Below are positions 34,338-43,574 of a DNA stretch of 64,000 nt, piece by piece (within the stretch, counting starts at the first letter, position 1; each line of letters starts with the position of its first letter). This stretch comes from Muribaculaceae bacterium (lineage in GTDB: Bacteria; Bacteroidota; Bacteroidia; Bacteroidales; Muribaculaceae). The DNA is taken from NCBI GenBank assembly GCA_022510385.1, contig JAFLTQ010000009.1, positions 1 to 64,000 on the forward strand, given 5' to 3'. A program made the translations under genes and the position numbers. Below the pieces are notes generated by a model. That model ran no database searches, was not told the DNA's origin, and saw only the letters and a program-made list of their open reading frames with translations.

Positions 34338-35697
34338 ACACATGGAGCATATGAATTCCTTGACTCAATATATCGAACTTTATAAGCAAAACTCCGCTCT
34401 TGTTGATAATGGGAGTGTCGATGTAATCAATAGTCATCGTGCCGAGGCCTTGGAAATTCTGGAGAATTCCATTCTTCCACCGAAAGGAGCGGAAAACTAT
34501 GAGGTGGTTGATCTTAATAAGTTGTTAGCACCCGATTTCGGCTTAAATTTAGCGCGGATTGATATTGATGTTAATGATGCCTCTCCTTTCCATTGTGGCG
34601 TCCCCAATATGAATTCCGCTCTCTTCTTCCTGCATAATGACATATATGCAGAAGCCTCCGAAACACGTAAAAATCTTCCCGAAGGAATTTATGTCGGGAG
34701 CCTTAAAGATTTTTGTGGGCGTTTCCCTCTGATAGCTGAAAAGTATTACGCCAAAATAGCCGACATCCGGAATCCTTTAGTGGCCTTGAATTCATTGCTC
34801 GTACAAGATGGCATTGTAGTATGGGTCAAAGAGGGTGTAAAGTTTGAAAAACCTATCCAGATTGTCGACATTCTGGAAAATGGCATGCCGTTGATGGCGT
34901 TGCGGCGAATTTTAGTAATTGCAGAGAAAAACTCGCAAGTCAAGTTGCTGGTTTGCGACCATACCCAGAATGACGCTGTCGATTTTCTAAACCTCGTGAC
35001 AACGGAAATCAGTGTCGCCGAAGGGGCTTCAGTAGACCTTTGCGAGATGGAAGAATCAACTGAAAAAACAGTGAGGTTATCCTCTCTATATCTGAGTCAA
35101 GATGCCGGAAGCTCCGTTTCTCTCTCAGGCATCACTCTTTATAACGGAGTGACACGGAATGAATACTATTGCTCTTTCAGAGGTGAAGATGCAAAATTAA
35201 AACTCTCCGGAATGGCTATTGAAGATGAGAGCCGGATCATAGATACCTATTCGATTGTGGAACATAGATTCCCGGGTTGTCATACTGATGAACTCTTCAA
35301 ATATGTGGCTGACGATAATTCTATAGCAGCCTTCTCCGGTCTCATAAAGGTATTCAAAGGTGCTTCCAAAACTCAGGCATTCCAAAGCAACAGAAATATA
35401 ATCGGCAATGATGGAGCTCGAGTCTTTTCAAAGCCAACTCTCGAGATATATGATGACGACGTGAAATGTAGCCATGGGAGCGCCACCGGCCAACTCGATG
35501 AAAAGCAGATTTTCTATATGCGCACCCGCGGACTCTCTGAATCAGAAGCTCGTTTCCTCCTTAAACAAGCCTTTATGGCGGATGTCATTGATTCGATAGC
35601 TATCCCTGATTTCAAAATGCGACTACATTCTCTTGTAGAAAGGAGATTTGCAGGAGATCGTCACAACTGTTCTTCTTGTAAAGCATCATGTCTTTGA
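34330..35697 (+). CDS. sufD: Fe-S cluster assembly scaffold protein SufD
   Basis: A 455-residue protein of the SufB/SufD family: helical N-terminus, then the right-handed beta-helix core (residues 150-400), then a helical end. C-terminal motifs include VKCSHGSATGQLDEKQIFYM, followed by the MRTRGLSESEARFLL pattern common to SufB and SufD. The absence of the SufB catalytic cysteine region, and the length, favour SufD. The chosen ATG overlaps the sufC stop; nearby in-frame ATGs at 34324, 34342 and 34351 are also possible. It ends ten bases inside sufS. The C-terminus is unusually Cys-rich (HNCSSCKASCL). Confidence 0.9.
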   Translation: MIEHMEHMNSLTQYIELYKQNSALVDNGSVDVINSHRAEALEILENSILPPKGAENYEVVDLNKLLAPDFGLNLARIDIDVNDASPFHCGVPNMNSALFFLHNDIYAEASETRKNLPEGIYVGSLKDFCGRFPLIAEKYYAKIADIRNPLVALNSLLVQDGIVVWVKEGVKFEKPIQIVDILENGMPLMALRRILVIAEKNSQVKLLVCDHTQNDAVDFLNLVTTEISVAEGASVDLCEMEESTEKTVRLSSLYLSQDAGSSVSLSGITLYNGVTRNEYYCSFRGEDAKLKLSGMAIEDESRIIDTYSIVEHRFPGCHTDELFKYVADDNSIAAFSGLIKVFKGASKTQAFQSNRNIIGNDGARVFSKPTLEIYDDDVKCSHGSATGQLDEKQIFYMRTRGLSESEARFLLKQAFMADVIDSIAIPDFKMRLHSLVERRFAGDRHNCSSCKASCL

Positions 35698-36905
35698 ATA
35701 TTAAAGAAATTCGCGCTCAATTCCCCATTCTAAACAGGGATATTGTCGGGAAACCAATGATTTATCTCGATAATACTGCAACTTCTCAGGCTCCTCTTTC
35801 GGTGGTCAGGGAAATTGAACGCATCTACACTCATTCGAGAGCAAACGTCCACCGCGGAGTGCATACACTTTCTCAGGAAATGACTAATCTCCAGGAGAAT
35901 TGTCGTGAAAAAGTGAGAAATTTTATCAATGCAGGTTCTATAGAGGAGATTATCTTTACTCGAGGCACCACCGAGGCAATAAATCTTGTAGCTAATTCAT
36001 TCGGCTCCGGTTTTCATAAGGGAGATGAAGTGATCTTGACTGTCATGGAGCATCATGCCAACATAGTGCCCTGGCAACTTTTGAGAGACAGAACCGGTAT
36101 AATCTTGAAAATCGTTGACGTAACGGAGAACGGTGAGCTTGATTTAAATCAATATAAGGCTCTGTTTACAGAAAGAACGGTCATGGCCTCCTTCTGTCAT
36201 GTCAGCAATGTATTGGGTACAATAAATCCCGTCAAGGAGATGACTCGGTTTGCACATAAACGCGGCGTTGCGGTATTGATAGACGGAGCGCAGGCTGCAC
36301 CCCATCTTAAAATAGATGTCCGGGATCTTGATTGTGATTTTTATGTCTTTTCAGCACATAAAATGTATGGACCTTCCGGTGTAGGAGTGCTGTATGGAAA
36401 GAAAGAGCTTCTCGAAAAGATGCCCCCATGGCAAGGAGGAGGTGAAATGATTTCTGTGGTGACTTTCAATCACACCACATTTGCCGATCTCCCCTTCAAA
36501 TTTGAAGCCGGCACCCCGGATTATATCGGGATTGCTGCATTTGCAAAGGCTATTGAGTTTATTGAAGAGTGTGATATAAACAAGATGGAATCCCATGAAA
36601 TGGAATTATGCAGGGAAGCCGAAGAGGAGCTGAGAAAAATACCCGGCTTGAAAATATATGGAAATTCAAAAGATAAGGGCCCTGTGATATCATTCCTTCT
36701 CGAAGGAGTTCATCCTTATGACCTTGGAATGTTGCTTGACAAACAAGGTGTGGAAGTCAGAACCGGACATCATTGTGCCATGCCGCTTATGGAGAGACTG
36801 GGGATTCCCGGAACTGTCAGGGCTTCTTTCGCCGTCTACAACACTTCTGATGAAGTAAAAGAATTTGTAAAGGCTGTCAAGAAAGCCGCTGATATTCTTT
36901 CATAA
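35688..36905 (+). CDS. sufS: SufS-type cysteine desulfurase
   Basis: A 405-residue PLP enzyme that removes sulfur from cysteine for Fe-S assembly. The N-terminus YLDNTATSQAP is typical of group II desulfurases. The PLP lysine is in FSAHKMYGPSG (K225), with LIDGAQAAPH holding the cofactor aspartate. The catalytic cysteine is in RTGHHCAMPLMERLG (C363). It overlaps sufD by ten bases and ends the operon at a strong bidirectional terminator. Confidence 0.95.
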   Translation: MSLNIKEIRAQFPILNRDIVGKPMIYLDNTATSQAPLSVVREIERIYTHSRANVHRGVHTLSQEMTNLQENCREKVRNFINAGSIEEIIFTRGTTEAINLVANSFGSGFHKGDEVILTVMEHHANIVPWQLLRDRTGIILKIVDVTENGELDLNQYKALFTERTVMASFCHVSNVLGTINPVKEMTRFAHKRGVAVLIDGAQAAPHLKIDVRDLDCDFYVFSAHKMYGPSGVGVLYGKKELLEKMPPWQGGGEMISVVTFNHTTFADLPFKFEAGTPDYIGIAAFAKAIEFIEECDINKMESHEMELCREAEEELRKIPGLKIYGNSKDKGPVISFLLEGVHPYDLGMLLDKQGVEVRTGHHCAMPLMERLGIPGTVRASFAVYNTSDEVKEFVKAVKKAADILS

Positions 36906-36920
36906 AAATCCCTTAAAACT

Positions 36921-36957
36921 AAAAAAAGGGGCGTTTCAAACAGAAACGCCTCTTTTC
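36921..36957 (+). terminator. bidirectional rho-independent terminator after sufS
   Basis: GGCGTTTC (36930-36937) pairs with GAAACGCC (36943-36950), loop of five. It is flanked by a seven-A run on the left and TCTTTTCTT on the right. It serves both sufS and the converging LRR-protein gene. Confidence 0.88.
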
Positions 36958-36977
36958 TTAATATTGAATCTTTATGA

Positions 36978-39900
36978 TTATTTCACTACTACTTTCTTTC
37001 CTCCGATGATATAGATGCCGGGAGCAAGATCCTTGACAGCTTCATCAGCTGAAACTCTGCTCTTCACCTTAACTCCTGTGAGGGTGATTACATCTACAAG
37101 ACCATCATTCTCTCCATAGAGCTGGTTTACACCGGCGGTGCTTAACTTCGTAGGAGCCGTATAGAGTATCAGATTCGGGTATTGGGAATTAATCATCGCA
37201 CAAATCACGCTACGTTTCTGATCATAAAGGAAAGTAGTCACACCATTTGCAATTGTATATTCCGGGTTGTCGCTATCATCCGGGCCTTCGAGATATTCTC
37301 CCACGAATCCCTCCAATTCATAGTCATAGTAGACATCACTCTGGTAATCACCAAGGAACCAGTAATAATCGGTTGCAACACCATTAACAGTTGCCTGAGA
37401 TGAAAGATCTATCTTCATTTCGTAGCATTTCACCTCCAGAGGCGTTTGATTGCCATATTGGAATGTAGTGAACTGCGCGCCCATATTTGAAACATCAGGT
37501 AACGTTGTGAAAGTGAATCTATTACCGGTTATTACAAGAGCTCGAAGTGTATTTGCCACAGGAGCAAGATTAATCTCTGTAAGTTGATTGTCTCCAAGCA
37601 ACAATTCCTCCACATACGCGCCTTCAAGATTAATACTCTTAAGGTTGTTGCTGCTAAGGTCTAATTGAGCCAGACGATTATTTCCAATCGTGATATTTGA
37701 TATCTTGTTCTTATCAAATTGGACATATCTCAAATTCTTGTAAGGTGTAAGGTCAAACTCAGTGTAATTGGATTGAGCCAGGTTGAGCGATTGCACATTC
37801 TCATATTTAGCAAACGATTCTTTCTCAAAACTGCTGCCATCAAGCACAATCTCACTAAGTGCTGGGCTACTTGGTAATTTAATTGAGCCATCTGTTAGTT
37901 TTGCTCCATGAACATTAACAGCTTGCAACAGACTCATCGGAGAAAGATCGAGATCTTTCAGCGGGGTATTCATCATTGCAAACGTCTGAATATTAGATCC
38001 GTTTTCATAAGCATAAACTTTCACGTTTGCTCCTGCAAAAGTTGTTCCGGTTCTGTAGATAGAGGGATATACTGCATTTGCTTCATATAAGTAAGGTTCA
38101 AGATCTGTACCGTCGCCTCTCCAGTCAATATAAACGGCATTGTCACCCTCACTATAAAAAGCAAATCCTATTTGAGCAGTACCACTATTAAGCGTTGTGA
38201 AGGTAGCTATAAGGTTGGTTGGCTTATCTGCAACTGTAACTACGCTTGTGGTTAGAGGTGTTGAATTGAAAGCTCCAAACAAAGGATTTGTCATCTCACA
38301 ATACACCTGTTTCCCTACAAGAGTTGATGCAAATGAGGTTGAACCTCCGTTATTGCTATATTCAGTTGCAGGAACGACTGCATTGTTGTCTGCATATTTC
38401 CATACGTATGTAGTTCCTACACCATTCTTAACTATATTCTGAGCCGATAGGTTAATCAACGATGCTGTAGCAAGAACGCTCATTTTCTGCTGAGGAGCAT
38501 ATACATAATCTGAAATAGAAAGTTGGGGCAATGTTGCGAATGTCAGCATATTATTTGCCACATTCAATGATTTGAATGAGTCAAGTGCTCCCTCTTCAGT
38601 ATTGAATACTAATCCTGTGATATTATTGCCTTCAAGGTTGGCGCTTTGCAATTGTTGTACTTTTGAGAAATCAAGGGTACCTGCAACACGGTTGTTACTC
38701 AAGTCAAGATTTTGCAAACCGGTGTAGTATTTCAATTCAAATGAACTGAACCTGTTGCCGGAGAGATTCAGGTTCTTGATGGTGGCGTAAGAAACAGCAG
38801 AAAGATTAACAAGTCGGTTGTTTGACAGATTGATTGTTGAAAGACTATACTTCTCATAATCGCCTCTGATTCCCGTTAAATCTATTGTACTGATTCGGTT
38901 GTCCGACAAATCAAGATTTGTGAGGGCACGATTATATTGCAAATTGATGCTCAAAAGATTACAATTGTTGATCTTGAGATTTCTCAATCCTTCTGAAGCA
39001 GATAGGTCGATAGCGTTGAGCGTAATGCCATTGATTCCTAAGGCTGACAGGCTGTATCCGTCTGCAAGCGCCACCACTACTTCGCCCGTAGTTGAGGGAA
39101 GAGTGAATGTAACGTTTGCGCTTCCCGGCATTCCGCTACCGGTCACAGCTCCCTTAAGTACTGTTTGCTCTCCATTGGCTATAATTGTGACATCAGCCGG
39201 ATAGGTAAGCATCGAAGTCAGGACATCTGCACCCATGCTCAATGACACGGTCTTGCCGGCCATTTCAGGCATCGGTGTGAATGAGAATGCTGCAGAAGGA
39301 GCATCATAATCCTCCGGAGTCTTTACCATAAAGGTCTGGCTATTCAATGGCCAGTCGGGGAATACATCACAGAAGAACTGAACATACACTGAATCAGGGA
39401 ATGCCTTATTGAATGTGATCACTCCATTAGAGAAACTATAATCTGTATCAGCTATTTCCTGTGCATCTCCGGCACGTGGCTGTGTAAATGCCTGTGCGTA
39501 AGTCACCGGAGTAATGGTATTTCCGGCAGCATCTTTATATGGTGCCCTTATGACAGAGGATGAGAAATCTATAGGCTCTCCAACCTTATATTTTAAAGCT
39601 GTCGGCAATGCTGACCGATAATAATAATAATCCCAACCATTCTGCGGAATAGGTAGATTCGCGTAGGTGAAATTATTGTTTGATAGATTCAACACGGCAA
39701 GTTTGCTCATCTTGCTAACGTCAATACTCGACAGCTGGTTCTTTTGCAGATAGAGCAAACGCAAATCTGTGTTTTTGCTAAGATCTATGCTTGTGAGAGC
39801 ATTCCCCCCAAGATCCAAATATTGCAATAGTGGATTATTAGTGAGATCTATAGATTGAACCCTATATCTGTCTTCATTATTGAAACTACCCTCATGATTG

Positions 39901-40727
39901 ATATAGAACTCTCCAAGTTTAGTGTTTTTACTTAGATCCACCGATGTTACTCTTGTCTGAGAGAGATTCAAAACATCCAGCAAAGGATTCTTTGTAACAT
40001 CTATGCTGCTTATATTTGTAATCTCCAGCACTAATGAAACCAAATTAGGACAGCCCGTAGGGTCTACGTTAGTTATTCCATAGTTATTTCTGGCGCTGAA
40101 ATATTGTAGCTGTGGGAAATTCTTAAGATCAAGCTGTGGATCGCAAACGTCATTGATTCCTACAGACAATATTAACAAACCCGGATGGTTGGTTCCTATC
40201 ACCATCTTTGACGGATCGGTGAACGCATTGTCCGTCAGGTCGATAGATGCCAAATTTGCTTGTGCCGACAGATCGATAGACTTAAGTTCATTATGAGAAA
40301 GGTCGATCACCGAAAGATTAGGTAGCTCGCCTGCTAAAACGAAACTGCTCAAATAGCATCCATGAGCATCGATCAAGTCTATGCTCTTTAAATCGCCATA
40401 AATCCTTACCTCATCATCTTTTTCAGAAACTGAAAGGGGAATCGCTGTAGCTACTACTGCGTTCGATCCTTCTTCATCCTGTCCCAAAGTCCAGGGGTCA
40501 ACGTCTATATACTGCTGGGACGTCGCTGTTTCCACATACACCTCTACTCCCTTACTCGTAGATCCGAGATAAATGGTAAAGTTGTTGGAAGGACCCTGAT
40601 ATCCGTAGATATTCGTTTTGAGGGTCGCTATCAAAGGGAGATCTGATGCACTATAGGCCATCCCTGATGTAAGCATCATTGCGGTCAGCGCTATTCCCTT
40701 TGCCAATCCTAATTTTCGATGTTTCAT
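36978..40727 (-). CDS. large secreted leucine-rich repeat protein with type IX-like sorting tail
   Basis: A 1249-residue surface protein. Signal peptide in residues 1-27 (GIALTAMMLTSGMAYS). It has three blocks of internalin-like LRRs (about residues 110-345, 550-735 and 900-1080), with repeats such as LSVIDLSHNELKSIDLSAQA and LQNLDLSNNRVAG. Between them are beta-sandwich stretches, one rich in proline and threonine. The C-terminus ends DLAPGIYIIGGKKVVVK, nearly the same ending as the BspA-like protein, so the same sorting route is likely. It follows the subtilisin gene by 70 bases with no visible promoter, so the two are probably one operon. Likely binding or adhesion; no enzymatic motif seen. 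Confidence 0.8.
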   Translation of the reverse strand: MKHRKLGLAKGIALTAMMLTSGMAYSASDLPLIATLKTNIYGYQGPSNNFTIYLGSTSKGVEVYVETATSQQYIDVDPWTLGQDEEGSNAVVATAIPLSVSEKDDEVRIYGDLKSIDLIDAHGCYLSSFVLAGELPNLSVIDLSHNELKSIDLSAQANLASIDLTDNAFTDPSKMVIGTNHPGLLILSVGINDVCDPQLDLKNFPQLQYFSARNNYGITNVDPTGCPNLVSLVLEITNISSIDVTKNPLLDVLNLSQTRVTSVDLSKNTKLGEFYINHEGSFNNEDRYRVQSIDLTNNPLLQYLDLGGNALTSIDLSKNTDLRLLYLQKNQLSSIDVSKMSKLAVLNLSNNNFTYANLPIPQNGWDYYYYRSALPTALKYKVGEPIDFSSSVIRAPYKDAAGNTITPVTYAQAFTQPRAGDAQEIADTDYSFSNGVITFNKAFPDSVYVQFFCDVFPDWPLNSQTFMVKTPEDYDAPSAAFSFTPMPEMAGKTVSLSMGADVLTSMLTYPADVTIIANGEQTVLKGAVTGSGMPGSANVTFTLPSTTGEVVVALADGYSLSALGINGITLNAIDLSASEGLRNLKINNCNLLSINLQYNRALTNLDLSDNRISTIDLTGIRGDYEKYSLSTINLSNNRLVNLSAVSYATIKNLNLSGNRFSSFELKYYTGLQNLDLSNNRVAGTLDFSKVQQLQSANLEGNNITGLVFNTEEGALDSFKSLNVANNMLTFATLPQLSISDYVYAPQQKMSVLATASLINLSAQNIVKNGVGTTYVWKYADNNAVVPATEYSNNGGSTSFASTLVGKQVYCEMTNPLFGAFNSTPLTTSVVTVADKPTNLIATFTTLNSGTAQIGFAFYSEGDNAVYIDWRGDGTDLEPYLYEANAVYPSIYRTGTTFAGANVKVYAYENGSNIQTFAMMNTPLKDLDLSPMSLLQAVNVHGAKLTDGSIKLPSSPALSEIVLDGSSFEKESFAKYENVQSLNLAQSNYTEFDLTPYKNLRYVQFDKNKISNITIGNNRLAQLDLSSNNLKSINLEGAYVEELLLGDNQLTEINLAPVANTLRALVITGNRFTFTTLPDVSNMGAQFTTFQYGNQTPLEVKCYEMKIDLSSQATVNGVATDYYWFLGDYQSDVYYDYELEGFVGEYLEGPDDSDNPEYTIANGVTTFLYDQKRSVICAMINSQYPNLILYTAPTKLSTAGVNQLYGENDGLVDVITLTGVKVKSRVSADEAVKDLAPGIYIIGGKKVVVK

Positions 40728-40797
40728 TTTTTCTTGTTTATGTATGATACCTTAATTCGACTTTCTTTTTACCTCTAACTTTCCAACTAAACTCTCA

Positions 40798-43200
40798 TTA
40801 CTTAATCACTATCTTGGCTGCGTGGCGGTTGACTTTCACAACATATATTCCCGTCGGTAGATGTGAGAGATCTATATTTGCCTCATTCCCGGGATACGTT
40901 TTTGAGAACATTTGGCTTCCGGCTAAGGAATAAACTTTCACGTCAAGATTAGTTGCATTACCTACAAATACGTTGTATTCTTTGGATCCTGTCTGCTGAA
41001 GCAATAGTTTGTCGTTACGGTCGCCGATTGTAATAGACTCAACTCCCGCATTATTGATCGCTTCTTTTAGACCCGCATAAGCATCGAATTTCCCGGCTCC
41101 CCATTGTGCAGGAATTCCCGCCATCACATCATCATCCTTCACCGATGTTTTTGCGATAATATCCAAGACGTCATCTATTGTAAGATCCGGATTTGCCTGT
41201 AGCCATAATGCTATACTTCCGGCTACAAAAGGAGTAGACATGGATGTCCCCGTTTCGGGTTGCCAGTAATAATTTTGCCCTTTGATTGTAGCTTGCCCGG
41301 TTACATTCTTTGGAATATAACTTTCATACCCTTTAAAATATGATTCTATCCATGGATTGGATACTGCTGACATTATGGCTGTGCCCGGAGCACATACATG
41401 CGGAAGAGTCCGTCCGTCTGCAAGTGTTCCATATGAGGTGTACGGACCGATTTGTCCTGACTTGAATCCCTCTTCATTTTCATAACCGTAAACGTCTCCG
41501 CTGATTGTAGTCCAATTGTTGCGCGTGTTGTAAGCTCCCACAACAAGCACATTATCTCCTACAGCCATATCTGAAATTGAACCGTCGCGGCTGCCGTCTT
41601 GATATCCTTCTAATCCATAATTATATATCCAAGTGTTCATTCCGTCACAATAGCAATCTATACGCTGACCGTCAACTCCGGTGATTTCGAATCCAACTAT
41701 CACTCCTTCACTACCATCTTCGTTCATTCCGGTTTCGGGATTGGTGTAAAGGTAATAGTCAAAGGCACCGTAAAACCTGCCTAAGTCCTCGTCAAGCTTT
41801 GCACCTCCACCTATATATCCGTCGAAATATCTTCCCACCGTAGTGTTGACACTACCTCCCACGTAGTTTATATAATAGCTGCTCGATGAATAGTAATTAC
41901 CATCCTCACTCGTTAAATTGAATGTTGCACGCTTTCTATAGTTTCCTTCGCTACCTGTCATTATGAAGGCTTGAAGTGTAAAGGGTGTCTCGTCATCTGA
42001 ATAAACCATTACCACTCCATTTCTAACGTAAGTGTTATCATGCGATGGAGCCCCTTGAGAAGGATCATATTGGAATCCATATGGATAAACCATACTTTGC
42101 AGAGTATTGTCTTCAGCAGTCAGAGTTTTGTTGAGCGCTATCTTGAGGTCTCCTTCATTCCCTGATGACAAAACAATTATATAATCTTTCCCACACTCTG
42201 ATAAAAATCGATTCATAAGGCTATTGGGGTCATGTGGTCCGGCTGTTGAACCCAGGGAGAGACTCATAATTGTGGGAGTGGAAACCTCTGCCTCTTCCTT
42301 ATTATAGTCGGCATAACTTAGGAGGTTGGCTATTCCCATCACAACACAAGCATCTTGAAGAGAACCACAAGAAACTGTCAGATTTGATTCCGGAGCAACT
42401 CCATAAAATGGATTCGGACCGGTTACTTCCTTCCCGTTCTCATAATATGTCACGTCTCCATGATATCCTCCCCCAAGAATATTAAGGGTATGAGTGCCAT
42501 GATAAGCCGAAGTCATATCGGTATAAAACTGATCAACTCCAGGATATTGTTGAATATTACCTTTATCATCTTCATAGGTTATATTCTCTCCGAAATATCT
42601 TGCTGCAGGCAAACCATCGCTATCAGCTGTGTATCCATCAAAATACGTAAGAAATTTTATACGGTTTTTGCCTTCCTCGTCCTTAAAAGCGATATGATCG
42701 GGGTCAATACCCTGATCTACTATTGCTACATTAACTCCCTTACCTGTATAGGGATTACTCAATCCTTTCCCTGCATGGATATCGTCTACACCGGATACTG
42801 CCCTCGCGATATTCATATTAGTGTTGAGAGGCTTTTCAATACTCATTTTTTTGATACTCTCCAGATTGGAAAACTCCTCAACTTCATCAATAGGGACGGC
42901 TACTACAACTATATTACCCCTTGCCGGCATTACAGGATACCCGGCTGCCTCAATGTCCCCTACGGTATATCCATCAGCTATCTCCACGATAGCGCGTATA
43001 TAATTATCGTTATTTGGGGCCGCTTCTGAACCACGGGTTTTAGCCTTGTCTGCTTTATCTCCAACCTTAAAGTTTTTGATAACTCCGGCTCTTTCCATCT
43101 TGGCTCTGTTCAAAAGTATACGGTTCTGTAGGTCGAGACCTTTGGCATAACCGGTTGTGACTACCGATATACAAATTATCAGGGGTAAGAATTTTTTCAT
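40798..43200 (-). CDS. secreted subtilisin-like serine protease (S8) with type IX-like sorting tail
   Basis: An 800-residue exported protease: signal peptide MKKFLPLIICISVVTTGYA, then a propeptide-like region to about 130. The S8 domain has the catalytic triad D162 (VAIVDQGIDPDH), H234 (YHGTHTLNILGG) and S653 (GTSMSTPFVAGS). About 350 residues of inserted beta structure lie between His and Ser, longer than in plain subtilisins. The last 80 residues are a sorting domain ending LPTGIYVVKVNRHAAKIVIK. It probably acts at the cell surface. It heads an operon with the LRR protein, driven by a consensus promoter. Confidence 0.9.
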   Translation of the reverse strand: MKKFLPLIICISVVTTGYAKGLDLQNRILLNRAKMERAGVIKNFKVGDKADKAKTRGSEAAPNNDNYIRAIVEIADGYTVGDIEAAGYPVMPARGNIVVVAVPIDEVEEFSNLESIKKMSIEKPLNTNMNIARAVSGVDDIHAGKGLSNPYTGKGVNVAIVDQGIDPDHIAFKDEEGKNRIKFLTYFDGYTADSDGLPAARYFGENITYEDDKGNIQQYPGVDQFYTDMTSAYHGTHTLNILGGGYHGDVTYYENGKEVTGPNPFYGVAPESNLTVSCGSLQDACVVMGIANLLSYADYNKEEAEVSTPTIMSLSLGSTAGPHDPNSLMNRFLSECGKDYIIVLSSGNEGDLKIALNKTLTAEDNTLQSMVYPYGFQYDPSQGAPSHDNTYVRNGVVMVYSDDETPFTLQAFIMTGSEGNYRKRATFNLTSEDGNYYSSSSYYINYVGGSVNTTVGRYFDGYIGGGAKLDEDLGRFYGAFDYYLYTNPETGMNEDGSEGVIVGFEITGVDGQRIDCYCDGMNTWIYNYGLEGYQDGSRDGSISDMAVGDNVLVVGAYNTRNNWTTISGDVYGYENEEGFKSGQIGPYTSYGTLADGRTLPHVCAPGTAIMSAVSNPWIESYFKGYESYIPKNVTGQATIKGQNYYWQPETGTSMSTPFVAGSIALWLQANPDLTIDDVLDIIAKTSVKDDDVMAGIPAQWGAGKFDAYAGLKEAINNAGVESITIGDRNDKLLLQQTGSKEYNVFVGNATNLDVKVYSLAGSQMFSKTYPGNEANIDLSHLPTGIYVVKVNRHAAKIVIK

Positions 43201-43283
43201 ATTGTTTCCTTTAATGATGTCAGTTTATAATTTTTATCTTAGGATTAGACTAATTTTAAAAAAAACAGGTTTACACTGAGGGC

Positions 43284-43315
43284 CAAATTTAATTAAAAAA
43301 TAATATTCCCCCAAA
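43284..43315 (-). promoter_or_regulatory. consensus Bacteroidetes promoter of the S8 protease-LRR operon
   Basis: On the minus strand: TTTG (43315-43312), exactly 20 bases, then TAAATTTG (43291-43284). Both boxes match the consensus and spacing. The leader to the ATG at 43200 is about 75 bases. The rest of the 374-base gap 43201-43574 holds only a hairpin at 43352-43385. Confidence 0.8.
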
Positions 43316-43351
43316 TGCCTTAACGGAGTTGCTCCTTTTACTATTGTTTAA

Positions 43352-43385
43352 GCAGGAGGATATCAGAATAGAAATAACCTCCTGC
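43352..43385 (-). terminator. hairpin downstream of the gad operon
   Basis: GCAGGAGG (43352-43359) pairs perfectly with CCTCCTGC (43378-43385), loop of 18. It lies about 190 bases past the stop of the minus-strand MFS gene and upstream of the protease promoter. The T tract is poor, so it may be a weak or factor-dependent terminator. Confidence 0.4.
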
Positions 43386-43574
43386 CTGCAGGAAATCTTT
43401 TATATTACACTATTTTAAACCCAATTACCCAATTTATGTTAAAATTAGCAAATAGAGTTTTAAAACACCAAAAATATAAAGACCTAAAACTCACAACTAT
43501 CCGAAAAACCTCTCCCAATGTTGTGGCTCCATTCCTTCTATAATATGTAGACCGGATATATGTAGACTCTTCTC

